A stretch of DNA of 64,000 nt from Paraburkholderia nodosa DSM 21604 (GTDB lineage Bacteria > Pseudomonadota > Gammaproteobacteria > Burkholderiales > Burkholderiaceae): NCBI RefSeq assembly GCF_000519185.1, contig NZ_JAFA01000004.1, forward strand, positions 100,110 to 164,109. The letters run 5' to 3'. Each line of letters starts with the position of its first letter. Positions within the stretch are counted from its first letter, which is position 1. Position numbers and translations under genes: made by a program. This document shows, piece after piece, positions 1 to 8,016 of this stretch. The notes beneath the pieces are model-generated. The model was given only the letters and a program-made list of their open reading frames with translations. It had not been told where the DNA came from and did not search any database.

Positions 1-422
1 AGCAGGTGAAGGACAAGAACTCGGGCGTGAAGCTGATGGGCTTCGGCCACCGCGTGTACAAGAACTACGACCCGCGTGCGAAGCTCATGCGCGAGACGTG
101 CTACGAAGTGCTGAACGAACTCGGCCTGCACGACGACCCGCTCTTCAAGCTCGCCATGCAGCTCGAAAAGATCGCGCTGGAAGACGAATACTTCGTGTCG
201 CGCAAGCTGTATCCGAACGTCGACTTCTACTCGGGCATCGTGCAGCGCGCGCTGGGCATCCCGACCTCGATGTTCACCTGTATCTTCGCGATGGCGCGTA
301 CGGTGGGCTGGATTGCGCAGTGGAACGAAATGATCGCCGACCCCGAGCAGAAGATCGGCCGTCCGCGTCAGCTGTTCATCGGCGAAACGCCGCGCGAAGC
401 GAAGCCGATCTCGCAGCGCTAA
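1..422 (+). CDS. gltA: Citrate synthase, C-terminal part (5' end outside window)
   Basis: Partial gene: the reading frame is open from the window edge (first full codon at base 3) to TAA at 420-422, giving about 139 C-terminal residues. Citrate synthase condenses oxaloacetate with acetyl-CoA at the entry of the TCA cycle in the cytoplasm. The motif [14 protein letters not shown] carries the second active-site histidine, [11 protein letters not shown] carries the catalytic aspartate, and GRPRQLFIG near the end carries a substrate-binding arginine. All three are intact and in the family's usual order. A strong intrinsic terminator follows within about 60 bases, so this is the last gene of its transcript. 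Confidence 0.97.
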   Translation, partial: QVKDKNSGVKLMGFGHRVYKNYDPRAKLMRETCYEVLNELGLHDDPLFKLAMQLEKIALEDEYFVSRKLYPNVDFYSGIVQRALGIPTSMFTCIFAMARTVGWIAQWNEMIADPEQKIGRPRQLFIGETPREAKPISQR

Positions 423-483
423 GCGGGTTTGCTTTGCCACGCCGCGCGCTCGATGGCGCGCCGCGTGCAAGCCTTCATGCAAA

Positions 484-516
484 CGCCCCGACGGGTTCTC
501 GCCCGTCGGGGCGTTT
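484..516 (+). terminator. Intrinsic terminator after gltA
   Basis: A perfect 12-bp stem, CGCCCCGACGGG at 484-495 pairing with 502-513, closes a six-base loop and runs into TTTT. It lies 62 bases after the gltA stop codon and before the convergent gene at 540-1004. Confidence 0.9.
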
Positions 517-539
517 TCTATTTGCGCCCGCGGTCGCGT

Positions 540-1004
540 TCAGATCCAGCCGTCGATCTTCAGCCCGCTCGCCGCTTCCGCTTCTTCGCGCGTAACCTCG
601 CGCACTGTTTCGCCAAAACTCCACACGTGGCCTTCGGGGTCGCATGCCACATAGACGCGGTCGCCGTAGAACTGATCGGCCGGCTCGCGGAGGATCCTTG
701 CCCCGGCGGCGCGGGCTCGTTCGCAATGCGCGTCCAGGCCGCTTTTCAACTGCACGTGTACCGACTGCGTGTTCTTGCCTTCCAGTTCGGCGGGGGTCGT
801 GTAGGGCATGCCGGGCCAGCCGCCACAAATCATGACGTAGCCGTCGCCGAAGCGCATCTCGGAGTGGCCGAGCTTCCCGTCCGGCGACGTGACGACGAAC
901 TGGCGCGTGAAGCCGAACGCCTTTTCGAGCCAGTCGAGCGCGGCGAACGGATCGCGATAGTAGATGGCAGACCCGAAGGCCGGACGCGGCGAGGTGTTGC
1001 TCAT
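540..1004 (-). CDS. VOC-family (glyoxalase/PhnB-like) protein
   Basis: A 154-residue cytoplasmic protein with the paired beta-alpha-beta-beta-beta pattern of the vicinal-oxygen-chelate fold. It starts with FGSAIYYRDPFAALDWLEKAF and ends with ACDPEGHVWSFGE, the typical last strand that carries the metal-binding glutamate. This form resembles the PhnB/YdcP-like subgroup often annotated as glyoxalase or bleomycin-resistance related; the substrate cannot be told from sequence. It is convergent with gltA and divergent from the hydrolase at 1185. The ATG at 1004 follows a purine-rich stretch (CAGGAGACAAGC), a good ribosome-binding site. Confidence 0.85.
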   Translation of the reverse strand: MSNTSPRPAFGSAIYYRDPFAALDWLEKAFGFTRQFVVTSPDGKLGHSEMRFGDGYVMICGGWPGMPYTTPAELEGKNTQSVHVQLKSGLDAHCERARAAGARILREPADQFYGDRVYVACDPEGHVWSFGETVREVTREEAEAASGLKIDGWI

Positions 1005-1184
1005 GCTTGTCTCCTGGGCGGTATGTGTGATGAATCTAGCACCAGCGTAGTGCGATTGCGCGCAGCGCGCTCACGCGTCCTTACCGCCCACGCGCGGCCA
1101 TTACCTCCGACGTAATCGTCAGCACGCACGGCATCGACGACTCTATCGCTCATCGGCACACCCCACCCGCAAGGAGCGACGACC

Positions 1185-2027
1185 ATGGCAACTTTCAACG
1201 CCCGCCAACCCGGCTACATCCGCATCGACGACGATACCGCGCTGCACTATCGCGACTGGGGCGATGGCGCACCGCTCGTGTTCCTCTCGGGCTGGACGCT
1301 CAACGCCGACATGTGGAACTACCAGTGCGCGCCGCTTGCGGCCGCGGGTTATCGCTGCGTGGCATACGACCGGCGCGGCCATGGGCGCTCCAGCGACCCG
1401 GGCCGCGGCTACGACTACGACACGCTCGCTGACGATCTCGAAGCCGTCCTCGCCGCCCGAGGTCTGGAGCGAGTCACGCTGGTCGGCCATTCGTTCGCGA
1501 GCGGCGAGATCGTGCGCTATTTGAGCCGCCACGGCTCGCGTCGCGTGGCGGGCATCGTGCTGGTTTCGCCGGCGTCGACGCCCTGCTTGCTCAAGACTGC
1601 TGACAATCCCGGCGGGCTCGATGCGAGCCTCTTCGAAGCGTCCATCGAAGAGATGCTCACGTCGTTTCCCGACTGGATCTCGCGGCGCGCCGAAGCCTAC
1701 TTCAGCCCCGGAACTTCGCACGCGGTCATTCAGTGGACGGCCGACATGATGCTGGACACGTCGCTCTACGCCGCAGCGCAACTGTCGCGCGTGCAGATGG
1801 TCACCGACTTCCGCCGCGAACTGGCCGCGATCGACGTGCCAGCGCTCGTGCTGCACGGCGACTGCGATGCCTCGGCGCCGCTCGAGATCACCGGTCGCCC
1901 CACGGCGGCCGCGCTCGAACACGCGACGCTGAGGGTTTATGAGGGCGGCACGCACGGCATGTACTTCAACCACGCCGCGCGTGTGAACGACGATATCCGC
2001 GCGTTCGTGACGCGGTGGCAGGCGTGA
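1185..2027 (+). CDS. Alpha/beta hydrolase (haloperoxidase/esterase-like)
   Basis: A 280-residue alpha/beta-hydrolase. The nucleophile elbow GHSFASG puts Ser at residue 103, HGDCDASAP puts the acid at about Asp228, and GGTHGMYF puts His at 257, so the catalytic triad is complete. LSGWTLNADMW supplies the oxyanion-hole region and YDRRGHGRSS is typical of non-haem chloroperoxidase/esterase members. There is no signal peptide, so it is probably cytoplasmic. The ATG is preceded by AAGGAGCGACGACC, a good ribosome-binding site. It appears monocistronic. The substrate is unknown; esterase or lactonase activity is more likely in vivo than halogenation. Confidence 0.85.
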   Translation: MATFNARQPGYIRIDDDTALHYRDWGDGAPLVFLSGWTLNADMWNYQCAPLAAAGYRCVAYDRRGHGRSSDPGRGYDYDTLADDLEAVLAARGLERVTLVGHSFASGEIVRYLSRHGSRRVAGIVLVSPASTPCLLKTADNPGGLDASLFEASIEEMLTSFPDWISRRAEAYFSPGTSHAVIQWTADMMLDTSLYAAAQLSRVQMVTDFRRELAAIDVPALVLHGDCDASAPLEITGRPTAAALEHATLRVYEGGTHGMYFNHAARVNDDIRAFVTRWQA

Positions 2028-2260
2028 AACGCGACTCGGCCAGCTGGCGGATAGAAGTCGCGGATACAAGTCGTAATCAGGGCCCGGCCATTCGCGCCGG
2101 GCGCAAAGGAATAGCGCCCCTGCGCCCCTCGTTTTGCAGATGACACGCGGCTCGCGCGAGCCCACTCACGCGCCGCGTGCCAGGCGTACCGATGGAGTCT
2201 TCACGGCCAAGGCGCACAGCCCGTGCGCCGCGAGGCCGGTCCGTCGAGAGGGGCGACATC

Positions 2261-2743
2261 ATGCGCAAACTTCTCGTCTTCACGGCGCTGGCCTGTCTGG
2301 GCGCTTGCACGACACCGGTCGCGTCGCAGCAGCCCGCGGACGCATCGTATTACCCGCCGCCCAACTGCCGCACCGTCACTGGCACTGCCGAGATCGACGG
2401 CGCGCCGCAGGTGATCAGCGGTCTCGCCTGCCTGCAGCCCGACGGCACCTGGCAGATCGTGCAGGGTAACGACGGCACGCAGGTCTACCCCGTGGCATGG
2501 ACCGACGCGACGACCTGGTACGCCGGCCCATGGTACGGCTGGTGGCCGCCGGTGTTCGTGGGCGGCGCGTTCGTGTTCGTCGATCACTTCCATCACTTTC
2601 ATCACATGGATCACGTCTTCCCGGGCGGTCCGCACATGCATCCGGCGCCAGGCATGCACGGCGGATTTCATGGCGGCTTCCACGGTGGTCACGGCGGCGT
2701 CTGGAGCGGTACGGGTGGCATGCACGGCGGCTCGCATCGCTGA
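2261..2743 (+). CDS. Small lipoprotein with His/Gly-rich tail
   Basis: A 160-residue predicted lipoprotein. The start at 2261 is chosen because MRKLLVFTALACLGAC forms a proper lipoprotein signal with lipobox LGAC (Cys at about residue 16), preceded by GAGAGGGGCGAC. The frame is open further upstream but without a signal. A small central domain (NCRTVTGTAEIDGAPQVISG then PDGTWQIV) is followed by a Trp/Tyr-rich hydrophobic stretch and then a tail dominated by His and Gly repeats (HFHHFHHMDHVF, GGFHGGFHGGHGG). The tail could bind metals in the periplasm, but that is inference. I do not recognise a named family. It lies 74 bases upstream of a sensor kinase gene. Confidence 0.75.
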   Translation: MRKLLVFTALACLGACTTPVASQQPADASYYPPPNCRTVTGTAEIDGAPQVISGLACLQPDGTWQIVQGNDGTQVYPVAWTDATTWYAGPWYGWWPPVFVGGAFVFVDHFHHFHHMDHVFPGGPHMHPAPGMHGGFHGGFHGGHGGVWSGTGGMHGGSHR

Positions 2744-2817
2744 AACACACTGCACGGCCTGATTGACGCACGACGAATCCTTTATGATGGAGCGCGCCTT
2801 CCCACCCGAGACGCTCC

Positions 2818-4170
2818 ATGTTTTTCGCCGCGCATTCCCTGCATCGCCGCCTGAGCATTGCGATCGGCACGCTCGCGATCCTCGTCGGCGTGCTGGGTGC
2901 GCTCGGCACCTTCCTCGTCGTGCGCAGTCTCGCCGCCGAGTTCAATACGACGCTGCGCGACGCCGCCGCGCACGTGCAGACCGGCGTGCCGCATCGCGCG
3001 ATCGAGCCGCGCGGCGACAGCGAAGCCGCCGACAATTTCGTCGTGCAGATCTGGTCCGCCGACGACGGCGCGGTCCCGAGCCGCACGAGCAACGCGCATA
3101 TCGCGCTGCCGCGCGCGCAAAGCGGCTTCTCGTCGGTCGAATACGACGGCGAGTCCTGGGACGTGTTCGCGCTCGCCGCCGGCGACGAATACATCCAGGT
3201 GGCCGAATCGCGCAGCATGCGCAATCGCAACGCGTTGCGCGTGGCGTTCTGGAGCCTGCTGCCCGTGCTCGCGCTGCTGCCGCTGCTCGCGCTCACGATC
3301 GCGGTGACGGTGCGCGTTTCGCTGCGGCCGCTCGAGCGCGTCGGGCGGCGTGCGGCGAAGGTCGATCTGCACGACCTCGAGCCGCTCGAAGTGGGGCAGG
3401 CGCCCGTCGAGCTGCGGCCCTTCGTCGAGTCGATCAATCGCATGATCGAGCGCCTTTCCGTGCTCGTGAATGCCGAGCGTATGTTCATCGCCGATGCCGC
3501 GCACGAACTGCGCTCGCCGATCTCCGCCATGCAGTTGCAGATCGACAACCTGCGCAACGCGCCGCCCGAACAATACCCCGAGCGCTTCGAGGAGCTGCGC
3601 CGCGGCATCGTGCGCACCGGGGCGCTCGTTTCGCAACTGCTCGGTCTGGCGCGCGCCGAAATCGGCAGCACGCAACGCGTGCTGGCGGAGGTGCCGCTCG
3701 CGCAAGTGGTCACGGACGTGCTGGCCGACCTGCTGCCGCTCGCCGACGCGCGCGGCGTCGATCTGGGCGTGACGCGCCTCGACGACGTGACGGTGCGCGC
3801 CACCGAGACCGACATGCGCGTGCTCGTGCGCAATCTCGTGGACAACGCCATCCGCTATAGCCACGCAGGCGCGAACGTGGACGTGGCGGTGCGCCGCGAT
3901 GAGCAAGGCGTCGTCATCGACGTGACCGACAATGGGCCCGGCATTGCCGAGGCCGATTTGCCGCGCGTGTTCGACCGGTTCTTCCGCGCGGCCGGGCATC
4001 GGGGCGACCCGCGCGGTGAGCATGACTCGCACGGCAGCGGCCTCGGCCTCGCCATCGCGCAGGCGGTGGCGCGCAGCTATCGCGGCTGCGTGACGCTCGC
4101 GAACCGGGGCGACGGGCAAAGCGGCATCGTCGCGCGCATCGAATTACCGCGCGAGTTGCCGCGCGCGTGA
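2818..4170 (+). CDS. Two-component sensor histidine kinase (QseC/TctE-like)
   Basis: A 450-residue membrane sensor kinase. The first membrane helix is at about residues 12-35, with a periplasmic sensor region of about 100 residues. The second helix is at about 141-167, followed by a HAMP linker. The dimerisation domain holds the phospho-acceptor in AAHELRSPISAMQL (His229). The N box is LVRNLVDNAIRYS, with D-x-G-P-G-I and GSGLGLAIAQAV completing the ATP-binding site, so it looks fully active. The response regulator lies 71 bases downstream on the same strand. The signal is unknown. Having the kinase first is the reverse of many qseBC-type operons. Confidence 0.92.
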   Translation: MFFAAHSLHRRLSIAIGTLAILVGVLGALGTFLVVRSLAAEFNTTLRDAAAHVQTGVPHRAIEPRGDSEAADNFVVQIWSADDGAVPSRTSNAHIALPRAQSGFSSVEYDGESWDVFALAAGDEYIQVAESRSMRNRNALRVAFWSLLPVLALLPLLALTIAVTVRVSLRPLERVGRRAAKVDLHDLEPLEVGQAPVELRPFVESINRMIERLSVLVNAERMFIADAAHELRSPISAMQLQIDNLRNAPPEQYPERFEELRRGIVRTGALVSQLLGLARAEIGSTQRVLAEVPLAQVVTDVLADLLPLADARGVDLGVTRLDDVTVRATETDMRVLVRNLVDNAIRYSHAGANVDVAVRRDEQGVVIDVTDNGPGIAEADLPRVFDRFFRAAGHRGDPRGEHDSHGSGLGLAIAQAVARSYRGCVTLANRGDGQSGIVARIELPRELPRA

Positions 4171-4241
4171 GCGCCGCGCCAGTTTAGCGAACACAGGTCA
4201 GGCAAAATCCGGGGAAGCATGCGAAACAAAGGACGGACACG

Positions 4242-4898
4242 ATGCGCATTCTGCTGATCGAAGACGATCTGCTGATCGGCCCTGCGCTGCTGCGCGCGTT
4301 GAAGGACGCGTCGTACAGCGTCGACTGGGTGCGCACGGGCGAGAGCGGCCGCGACGCCATTCGCGACGGCTCGTACACGGCGGTGCTGCTCGACCTGGGC
4401 CTCGGCGACATGAGCGGGCTCGACGTGCTGCGCGCGCTGCGCGAGTCGCAGGACGCCACGCCCGTGCTCATCATCACCGCGCGCGACGACGTGGACACGC
4501 GCGTGGAAGGCCTCGATCTCGGCGCCGACGACTATCTCGTGAAGCCATTCGAGAGCAAGGAACTGCTCGCGCGCATCCGCGCCGTGGTGCGGCGCAAGTC
4601 GGGCTTTGCCTCGCCGACCATGGGCAGCGGCCGCGTCACGCTCGACATGAACGCGCGCCGCCTCACGTTCGACGGCCAGTCCGACGATCTCTCCGCGCGC
4701 GAATATGCACTCATGCTCGCGCTGCTCGAGCGGCCGGGCGCGATCCTGTCGCGTCAGCAAATCGAGGAGCGGCTCTATGGCTGGGGCGAGGAAGTGGAAA
4801 GCAACGCGGTGGACGCGGTGATCTACAGTGTGCGCCGCAAGTTCGGCCACGCGGTGATCCGCAATGTGCGCGGGCTCGGCTGGGCCGTGTGCGTGTGA
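4242..4898 (+). CDS. OmpR/PhoB-family response regulator
   Basis: A 218-residue two-domain regulator. The receiver domain (about residues 1-115) has the acidic pair in LLIEDDL, the phosphorylated Asp51 in VLLDLGLGDMSG, Thr79 in IITARDD and Lys101 in LVKPFE. The C-terminal winged-helix domain (about 125-218) contains LSAREYALMLALLERPGAILSRQQIEERLYGW and the closing VRRKFGHAVIRNVRGLGW. It is the evident partner of the kinase immediately upstream. Its targets are unknown. The nearest genes are the His-rich lipoprotein upstream and the TerB/TerC group downstream on the other strand. Confidence 0.93.
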   Translation: MRILLIEDDLLIGPALLRALKDASYSVDWVRTGESGRDAIRDGSYTAVLLDLGLGDMSGLDVLRALRESQDATPVLIITARDDVDTRVEGLDLGADDYLVKPFESKELLARIRAVVRRKSGFASPTMGSGRVTLDMNARRLTFDGQSDDLSAREYALMLALLERPGAILSRQQIEERLYGWGEEVESNAVDAVIYSVRRKFGHAVIRNVRGLGWAVCV

Positions 4899-4921
4899 GC
4901 GCAGGAACCATCGAAGAAAAG

Positions 4922-4977
4922 AGCGCGCAAAAAAGCTGCGCGCTGTAAAAACCGCGGCGAGCACGGGGCTCGCCGCG
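4922..4977 (-). terminator. Tandem hairpins between convergent genes
   Basis: Two hairpins lie between the response regulator and the TerB-like gene. One has 8-bp arms 4922-4929/4937-4944; the other has 10-bp arms 4953-4962/4968-4977. Read on the minus strand, each is followed by a T-rich run (GGTTTTTAC, and CTTTTCTT), which suits termination of the minus-strand TerB-like transcript. Confidence 0.7.
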
Positions 4978-5017
4978 TGGCGCGATGCGCGGGGGAAGGC
5001 ACGCCTCGCGCGCTAAC

Positions 5018-5425
5018 TTACGCCAGCAGGCGCTGCCAGGGTTCCTTCTGCCACGCACGGCTAAGCGAGGCGAGCAGCGCGACTTCGCTTTCGGCCACGT
5101 GCCGGTCCGAATACACGGCCACGTGGCACAGATTCAGCACTTCCGCACGCAGCGCGGGATCGTCGAGCTCGCGCATCACCTGCTGCATCACGTCGGAGTC
5201 GAGCTTGCACGCATCGCTCCAGTTCAGGTGCGAAGTGGTCTGCAAGTCTTCACACAGACCCTTGAGGATGTCGCCGAACTCGCCAGGCGCGAGGCCGAGC
5301 CGGTCGGCCAGGCGCGCGCGATGGACGGCTGCGAGCTCCTCGCTGCTCAGGTGGCCGTCTGCGAGCAGTGCGACGGCGACGATCCGGCCCGCGGCTTGCG
5401 GGCTGTTGCAGGTATAGGTGCGCAT
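5018..5425 (-). CDS. TerB-like (tellurite-resistance/DjlA helical) protein
   Basis: A 135-residue all-helical protein. AAGRIVAVALLADGHLSSEELAAV and the later CHVAVYSDRHVAESEVALLASL match the two-repeat pattern of TerB-type domains, with acidic residues placed for metal binding. The start at 5425 is chosen because AAGAGGA lies just upstream; the frame runs further upstream without family resemblance. It probably is cytoplasmic. It is followed in the 3' direction by terminator hairpins. Zinc-ribbon and TerC-family genes lie just upstream on the same strand, so a metal or envelope-stress role is plausible but unproven. Confidence 0.75.
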   Translation of the reverse strand: MRTYTCNSPQAAGRIVAVALLADGHLSSEELAAVHRARLADRLGLAPGEFGDILKGLCEDLQTTSHLNWSDACKLDSDVMQQVMRELDDPALRAEVLNLCHVAVYSDRHVAESEVALLASLSRAWQKEPWQRLLA

Positions 5426-5480
5426 GATCAGGAATCCTCTTGAAACGTGATATCGATGGGATAGCAGGCGTAGCCGTGGC

Positions 5481-5774
5481 TCAGTCGAAGATGTCCTGCA
5501 GCCACGACTTGCGGCGATGGCCATTGCCGCGGTAGCTTTCGTGAGCGCGGCGCGGGGCGTAGTCGCCGTGTTGCGCGCCGTGCTTCGAATCGTGCTGGCG
5601 CAATGCCTGTGCATCGCCTTCGTTGCGATAGTGCCGGTTGCCGCTGCGTTCGATCAGCTTGTCGAGTTCGCCGCGATCGAGCCAGACGCCGCGACACTGC
5701 GGGCAGTAGTCGAGTTCGACGCCCTGACGCTCTGCGAGCGAGAGGGTGACGTCAGGGCAGTTGGGGCATTTCAT
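5481..5774 (-). CDS. Zinc-ribbon protein (zf-TFIIB type)
   Basis: A 97-residue protein starting MKCPNCPDVTLSL and continuing LDYCPQCRGVWLDRGELDKLIER. The two CxxC pairs form a TFIIB-like zinc ribbon, and the CRGVWLDRGEL signature is diagnostic of this small bacterial family. The remainder is His/Arg-rich and ends RRKSWLQDIFD. The start at 5774 is chosen because the methionine directly precedes the first CxxC; an upstream in-frame extension of 27 codons has no family resemblance. It lies 55 bases before the TerB-like gene and may share its transcript. Confidence 0.8.
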   Translation of the reverse strand: MKCPNCPDVTLSLAERQGVELDYCPQCRGVWLDRGELDKLIERSGNRHYRNEGDAQALRQHDSKHGAQHGDYAPRRAHESYRGNGHRRKSWLQDIFD

Positions 5775-5884
5775 GATGCGCTCCGTGATGAGTGACAGGT
5801 CATCGAGGCCCTTGCCGTCTTGCGTGGAGGGCAGTGCGGCCTCGATGGAAACCATCCTGGCAGAGCAAAATGAGCGAAGAATGA

Positions 5885-5903
5885 GGAGCGCGGGGGGCGC
5901 TCC
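5885..5903 (-). terminator. Hairpin downstream of the TerC-family gene
   Basis: A 7-bp GC-rich stem (GGAGCGC at 5885-5891 with 5897-5903) lies 20 bases after the stop of the TerC-family gene. On the minus strand it is followed by TCATTCTT, a weak T-rich tail. It is probably a terminator. Confidence 0.5.
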
Positions 5904-5922
5904 GTCTGAGTCGGGTTCGGCT

Positions 5923-6909
5923 TCAGGACGTGCCGAGCGTGTCCTTCGGCTTTTGCGTCTTGACGAGCGACACCACCACGCCGCCCGCGAGCAGCGCGGC
6001 GGTCACGCCAAGGCTGAACAGGGCGGGAATCTTGCCGATGATGCCCACCAGAAAGATCTTCGCGCCGATGAACACCAGCACGAGCGCGAGCGCATGCTTG
6101 AGGTAGTGGAAGCGATGCGCCATGGCCGCGAGCGCAAAGTAGAGCGCGCGCAGGCCGAGCACGGCGAAGATGTTGCTCGTATAGACGATGAACGGATCGG
6201 TCGTGATCGAGAAAATCGCGGGGATCGAATCGACGGCGAAGATCAGGTCGGCGAACTCGATCATCAGAAGCGCGAGCAGGAGCGGCGTGGCGAGCAGCGC
6301 GGGCTTGCCGGTGCGCGGATGCGCCTGGCGCACGAGGAACGCGCGGCCCTCGAGATGCGGCGTGACGGGCAGCTTGCGGCGCAGCCAGCGCAAGAGGGCG
6401 CTGTCGTTCACGCCGGGCTCTTGCTTCGGGCCCAGCAGCATCTTCACGCCGGTCACGGCGAGAAATACGCCGAACACGTACAGCATCCACTCGAAGTGCG
6501 TGACGAGCGCGGCGCCGAGCCCGACCATCAATGCACGCAGCACCAGCACGCCGACGATGCCCCAGAACAGCACGCGATGCTGAAGCTGGCGCGGCACGGC
6601 AAGCGCGCCGAAAATCGACGCGATCACGAACACGTTATCGAGCGATAAGGACTTTTCGATCAGATAGCCGGTGATGTACTCGGTAGCGGGCTGCGCGCCG
6701 AGCTGCCACCAGACGAAGCCGCCGAACAGGACGCCCACGGCGACATAGCCGAGCGAGAGCCAGAGACTTTCGCGGATGCCGATCTCGTGGTCGTCACGAT
6801 GCAGCACGCCGAGGTCGAGTACAAGCAGCACGATCACCACCGCGAGGAAGGCGATCCAGAGCCACGCGGGCTGACCGAGGAAGGAGGCCGTGGCGATCGG
6901 CGCGAGCAT
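5923..6909 (-). CDS. TerC/Alx-family integral membrane protein
   Basis: A 328-residue polytopic membrane protein of the TerC family. Family signatures are SLSLDNVFVIASIF and, later, FADLIFAVDSIPAIFSIT, whose membrane-embedded Asp residues are conserved and thought to take part in metal (Mn2+) export. About eight or nine hydrophobic segments are visible. The start at 6909 (MLAPIATASFLGQPAW) is preceded by AAAGGATCGACC; the longer upstream frame is untranslated leader. A strong hairpin lies in that leader. In Escherichia coli the relative Alx responds to alkaline pH and manganese; a similar role here is inference. Confidence 0.88.
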   Translation of the reverse strand: MLAPIATASFLGQPAWLWIAFLAVVIVLLVLDLGVLHRDDHEIGIRESLWLSLGYVAVGVLFGGFVWWQLGAQPATEYITGYLIEKSLSLDNVFVIASIFGALAVPRQLQHRVLFWGIVGVLVLRALMVGLGAALVTHFEWMLYVFGVFLAVTGVKMLLGPKQEPGVNDSALLRWLRRKLPVTPHLEGRAFLVRQAHPRTGKPALLATPLLLALLMIEFADLIFAVDSIPAIFSITTDPFIVYTSNIFAVLGLRALYFALAAMAHRFHYLKHALALVLVFIGAKIFLVGIIGKIPALFSLGVTAALLAGGVVVSLVKTQKPKDTLGTS

Positions 6910-6939
6910 GGTCGATCCTTTGAACGTAGAGGGAAACGT

Positions 6940-6975
6940 GGCCCGGCTGCGCGTTTTATGCGGGCGCAGCCGGCC
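6940..6975 (-). promoter_or_regulatory. Long 5'-leader hairpin upstream of the TerC-family gene
   Basis: Arms at 6940-6952 and 6964-6975 pair over 12 bp with one bulged C and an 11-base loop. The hairpin sits about 30 bases upstream of the TerC-family start codon, so it would form in that mRNA's leader. No T-run follows on the minus strand, so it is not a simple terminator. I could not recognise the yybP-ykoY manganese-riboswitch consensus. Confidence 0.45.
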
Positions 6976-7070
6976 GACTGGGCCTGGCGCCCATACGGTC
7001 AAGGATAGTGGCGAAGAATGAGCGGTGAATGAGCGGTGGCCGGGCAGGCGCCTTCTCTCGCGACGTGCGC

Positions 7071-7097
7071 CGGCCTGACGCCGGTCAGGCGGCCGGC
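7071..7097 (-). terminator. GC-rich hairpin after the MipA/OmpV-like gene
   Basis: The inverted repeat CCTGAC...GTCAGG, extended by flanking GCCGGC/GCCGGC, begins a few bases after the stop of the minus-strand outer-membrane protein gene. No T-run follows, so termination here is uncertain. Confidence 0.4.
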
Positions 7098-7101
7098 CGC
7101 G

Positions 7102-8016
7102 CTAGAACTGGTAATTGATCGAGACGTCGCAAACGCCGCCCGTCTTCGACTGGATGATCGGGCTGTGCGAGGCGCTGCCGAGCAGGCGCTTGATGGCGCC
7201 GTCCGCGCTCACGAACCAATGTTTGTTGACGAAGTACACCATCGTGATGCCGAAGCCGGCCGACTTGAGGCCCGCGCTCGCGTCGTACTGACGGTAACCC
7301 GATGCGGCCGCCTGCTGCGGCGTCACGCCAAACCAGCTTTGCATGTAATTGGAGTCGGCGAACGTGACCGAGGGGCCGGCGAACCAGTAGAAGTTCTGGT
7401 TGCTGCCCGGCAGCGGCATGTAGGCGCCGAGGTCCGCTATCCAGCCATTCGAGCCGCCGAAGCTGCGCGTGAAGGCGGTGCGGAACACGAGCGGAAAGTC
7501 CTTCGAAATCACATACTCGCCGGCGATCTTCAATTCTGGCGCCGGGTTGATGTTGCCCATGCCGTGCAGCCGCGTCGGGTCGTCCTGGCCGCGCCGCCCG
7601 AGGTCGTACACGGCTGCTACGCTCACGCGCCAGTTTTCGCCCTGCAGGACGTTGGCGCCGAAGCCTTCACCCGTCGAGCCGAACAGGATGTCCCTGTAGC
7701 GCAGATCGATGCTCGGCCCAACCTGCGTGTGATAGCGGTCCGAGCCGTCGTAGCGCGGCTCGAAGGTCGCGCCCACGCCGAGCCGCGCCTCGAAGTCGGG
7801 ACGGTTCGGCTGAAACATCTTTTCGAGCGGAATGCCTGCGGAATATTGCCATTCGCCGAGCGGCGAGGGGGTCTGCGCCTCGGCGCGCGGGGCGAGCGCG
7901 GCGAGGGCGCATGCCGCGGCGGCGAGAGACGCACGCTGCGTGGCCCGCGAGCGGCGCGGCGCCGGTGGTTTTATTCTGCTTTTTCGTGGTTGCGCAGTGC
8001 GGATTGCGAGTGGCAT
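7102..8016 (-). CDS. MipA/OmpV-family outer-membrane protein
   Basis: A 304-residue exported protein. It has an Arg-rich N terminus, then SLAAAACALAALAPRAEAQ as a signal peptide, then a region rich in alternating aromatic strands. The motifs are YSAGIPLEKMF, VGATFEPRYDGSDRY, GPSIDLRYRDILFGS and a final aromatic residue in SINYQF, the usual outer-membrane beta-barrel ending. This is the MipA/OmpV pattern (scaffold or porin-like). The start at 8016 is preceded by GGAGG eight bases upstream; the longer upstream frame is rejected. It probably resides in the outer membrane. Its substrate or partner is unknown. Confidence 0.82.
   Translation of the reverse strand: MPLAIRTAQPRKSRIKPPAPRRSRATQRASLAAAACALAALAPRAEAQTPSPLGEWQYSAGIPLEKMFQPNRPDFEARLGVGATFEPRYDGSDRYHTQVGPSIDLRYRDILFGSTGEGFGANVLQGENWRVSVAAVYDLGRRGQDDPTRLHGMGNINPAPELKIAGEYVISKDFPLVFRTAFTRSFGGSNGWIADLGAYMPLPGSNQNFYWFAGPSVTFADSNYMQSWFGVTPQQAAASGYRQYDASAGLKSAGFGITMVYFVNKHWFVSADGAIKRLLGSASHSPIIQSKTGGVCDVSINYQF

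Noticed and set aside
2415..3851. A 478-codon minus-strand frame opposite the sensor kinase
   Set aside because: Ser/Arg-rich antisense shadow; the plus-strand kinase has all motifs.
5746..6648. A 300-codon plus-strand frame opposite the TerC-family gene
   Set aside because: Arg/Glu/His-rich antisense shadow with no membrane or domain pattern; the minus-strand frame has TerC signatures.
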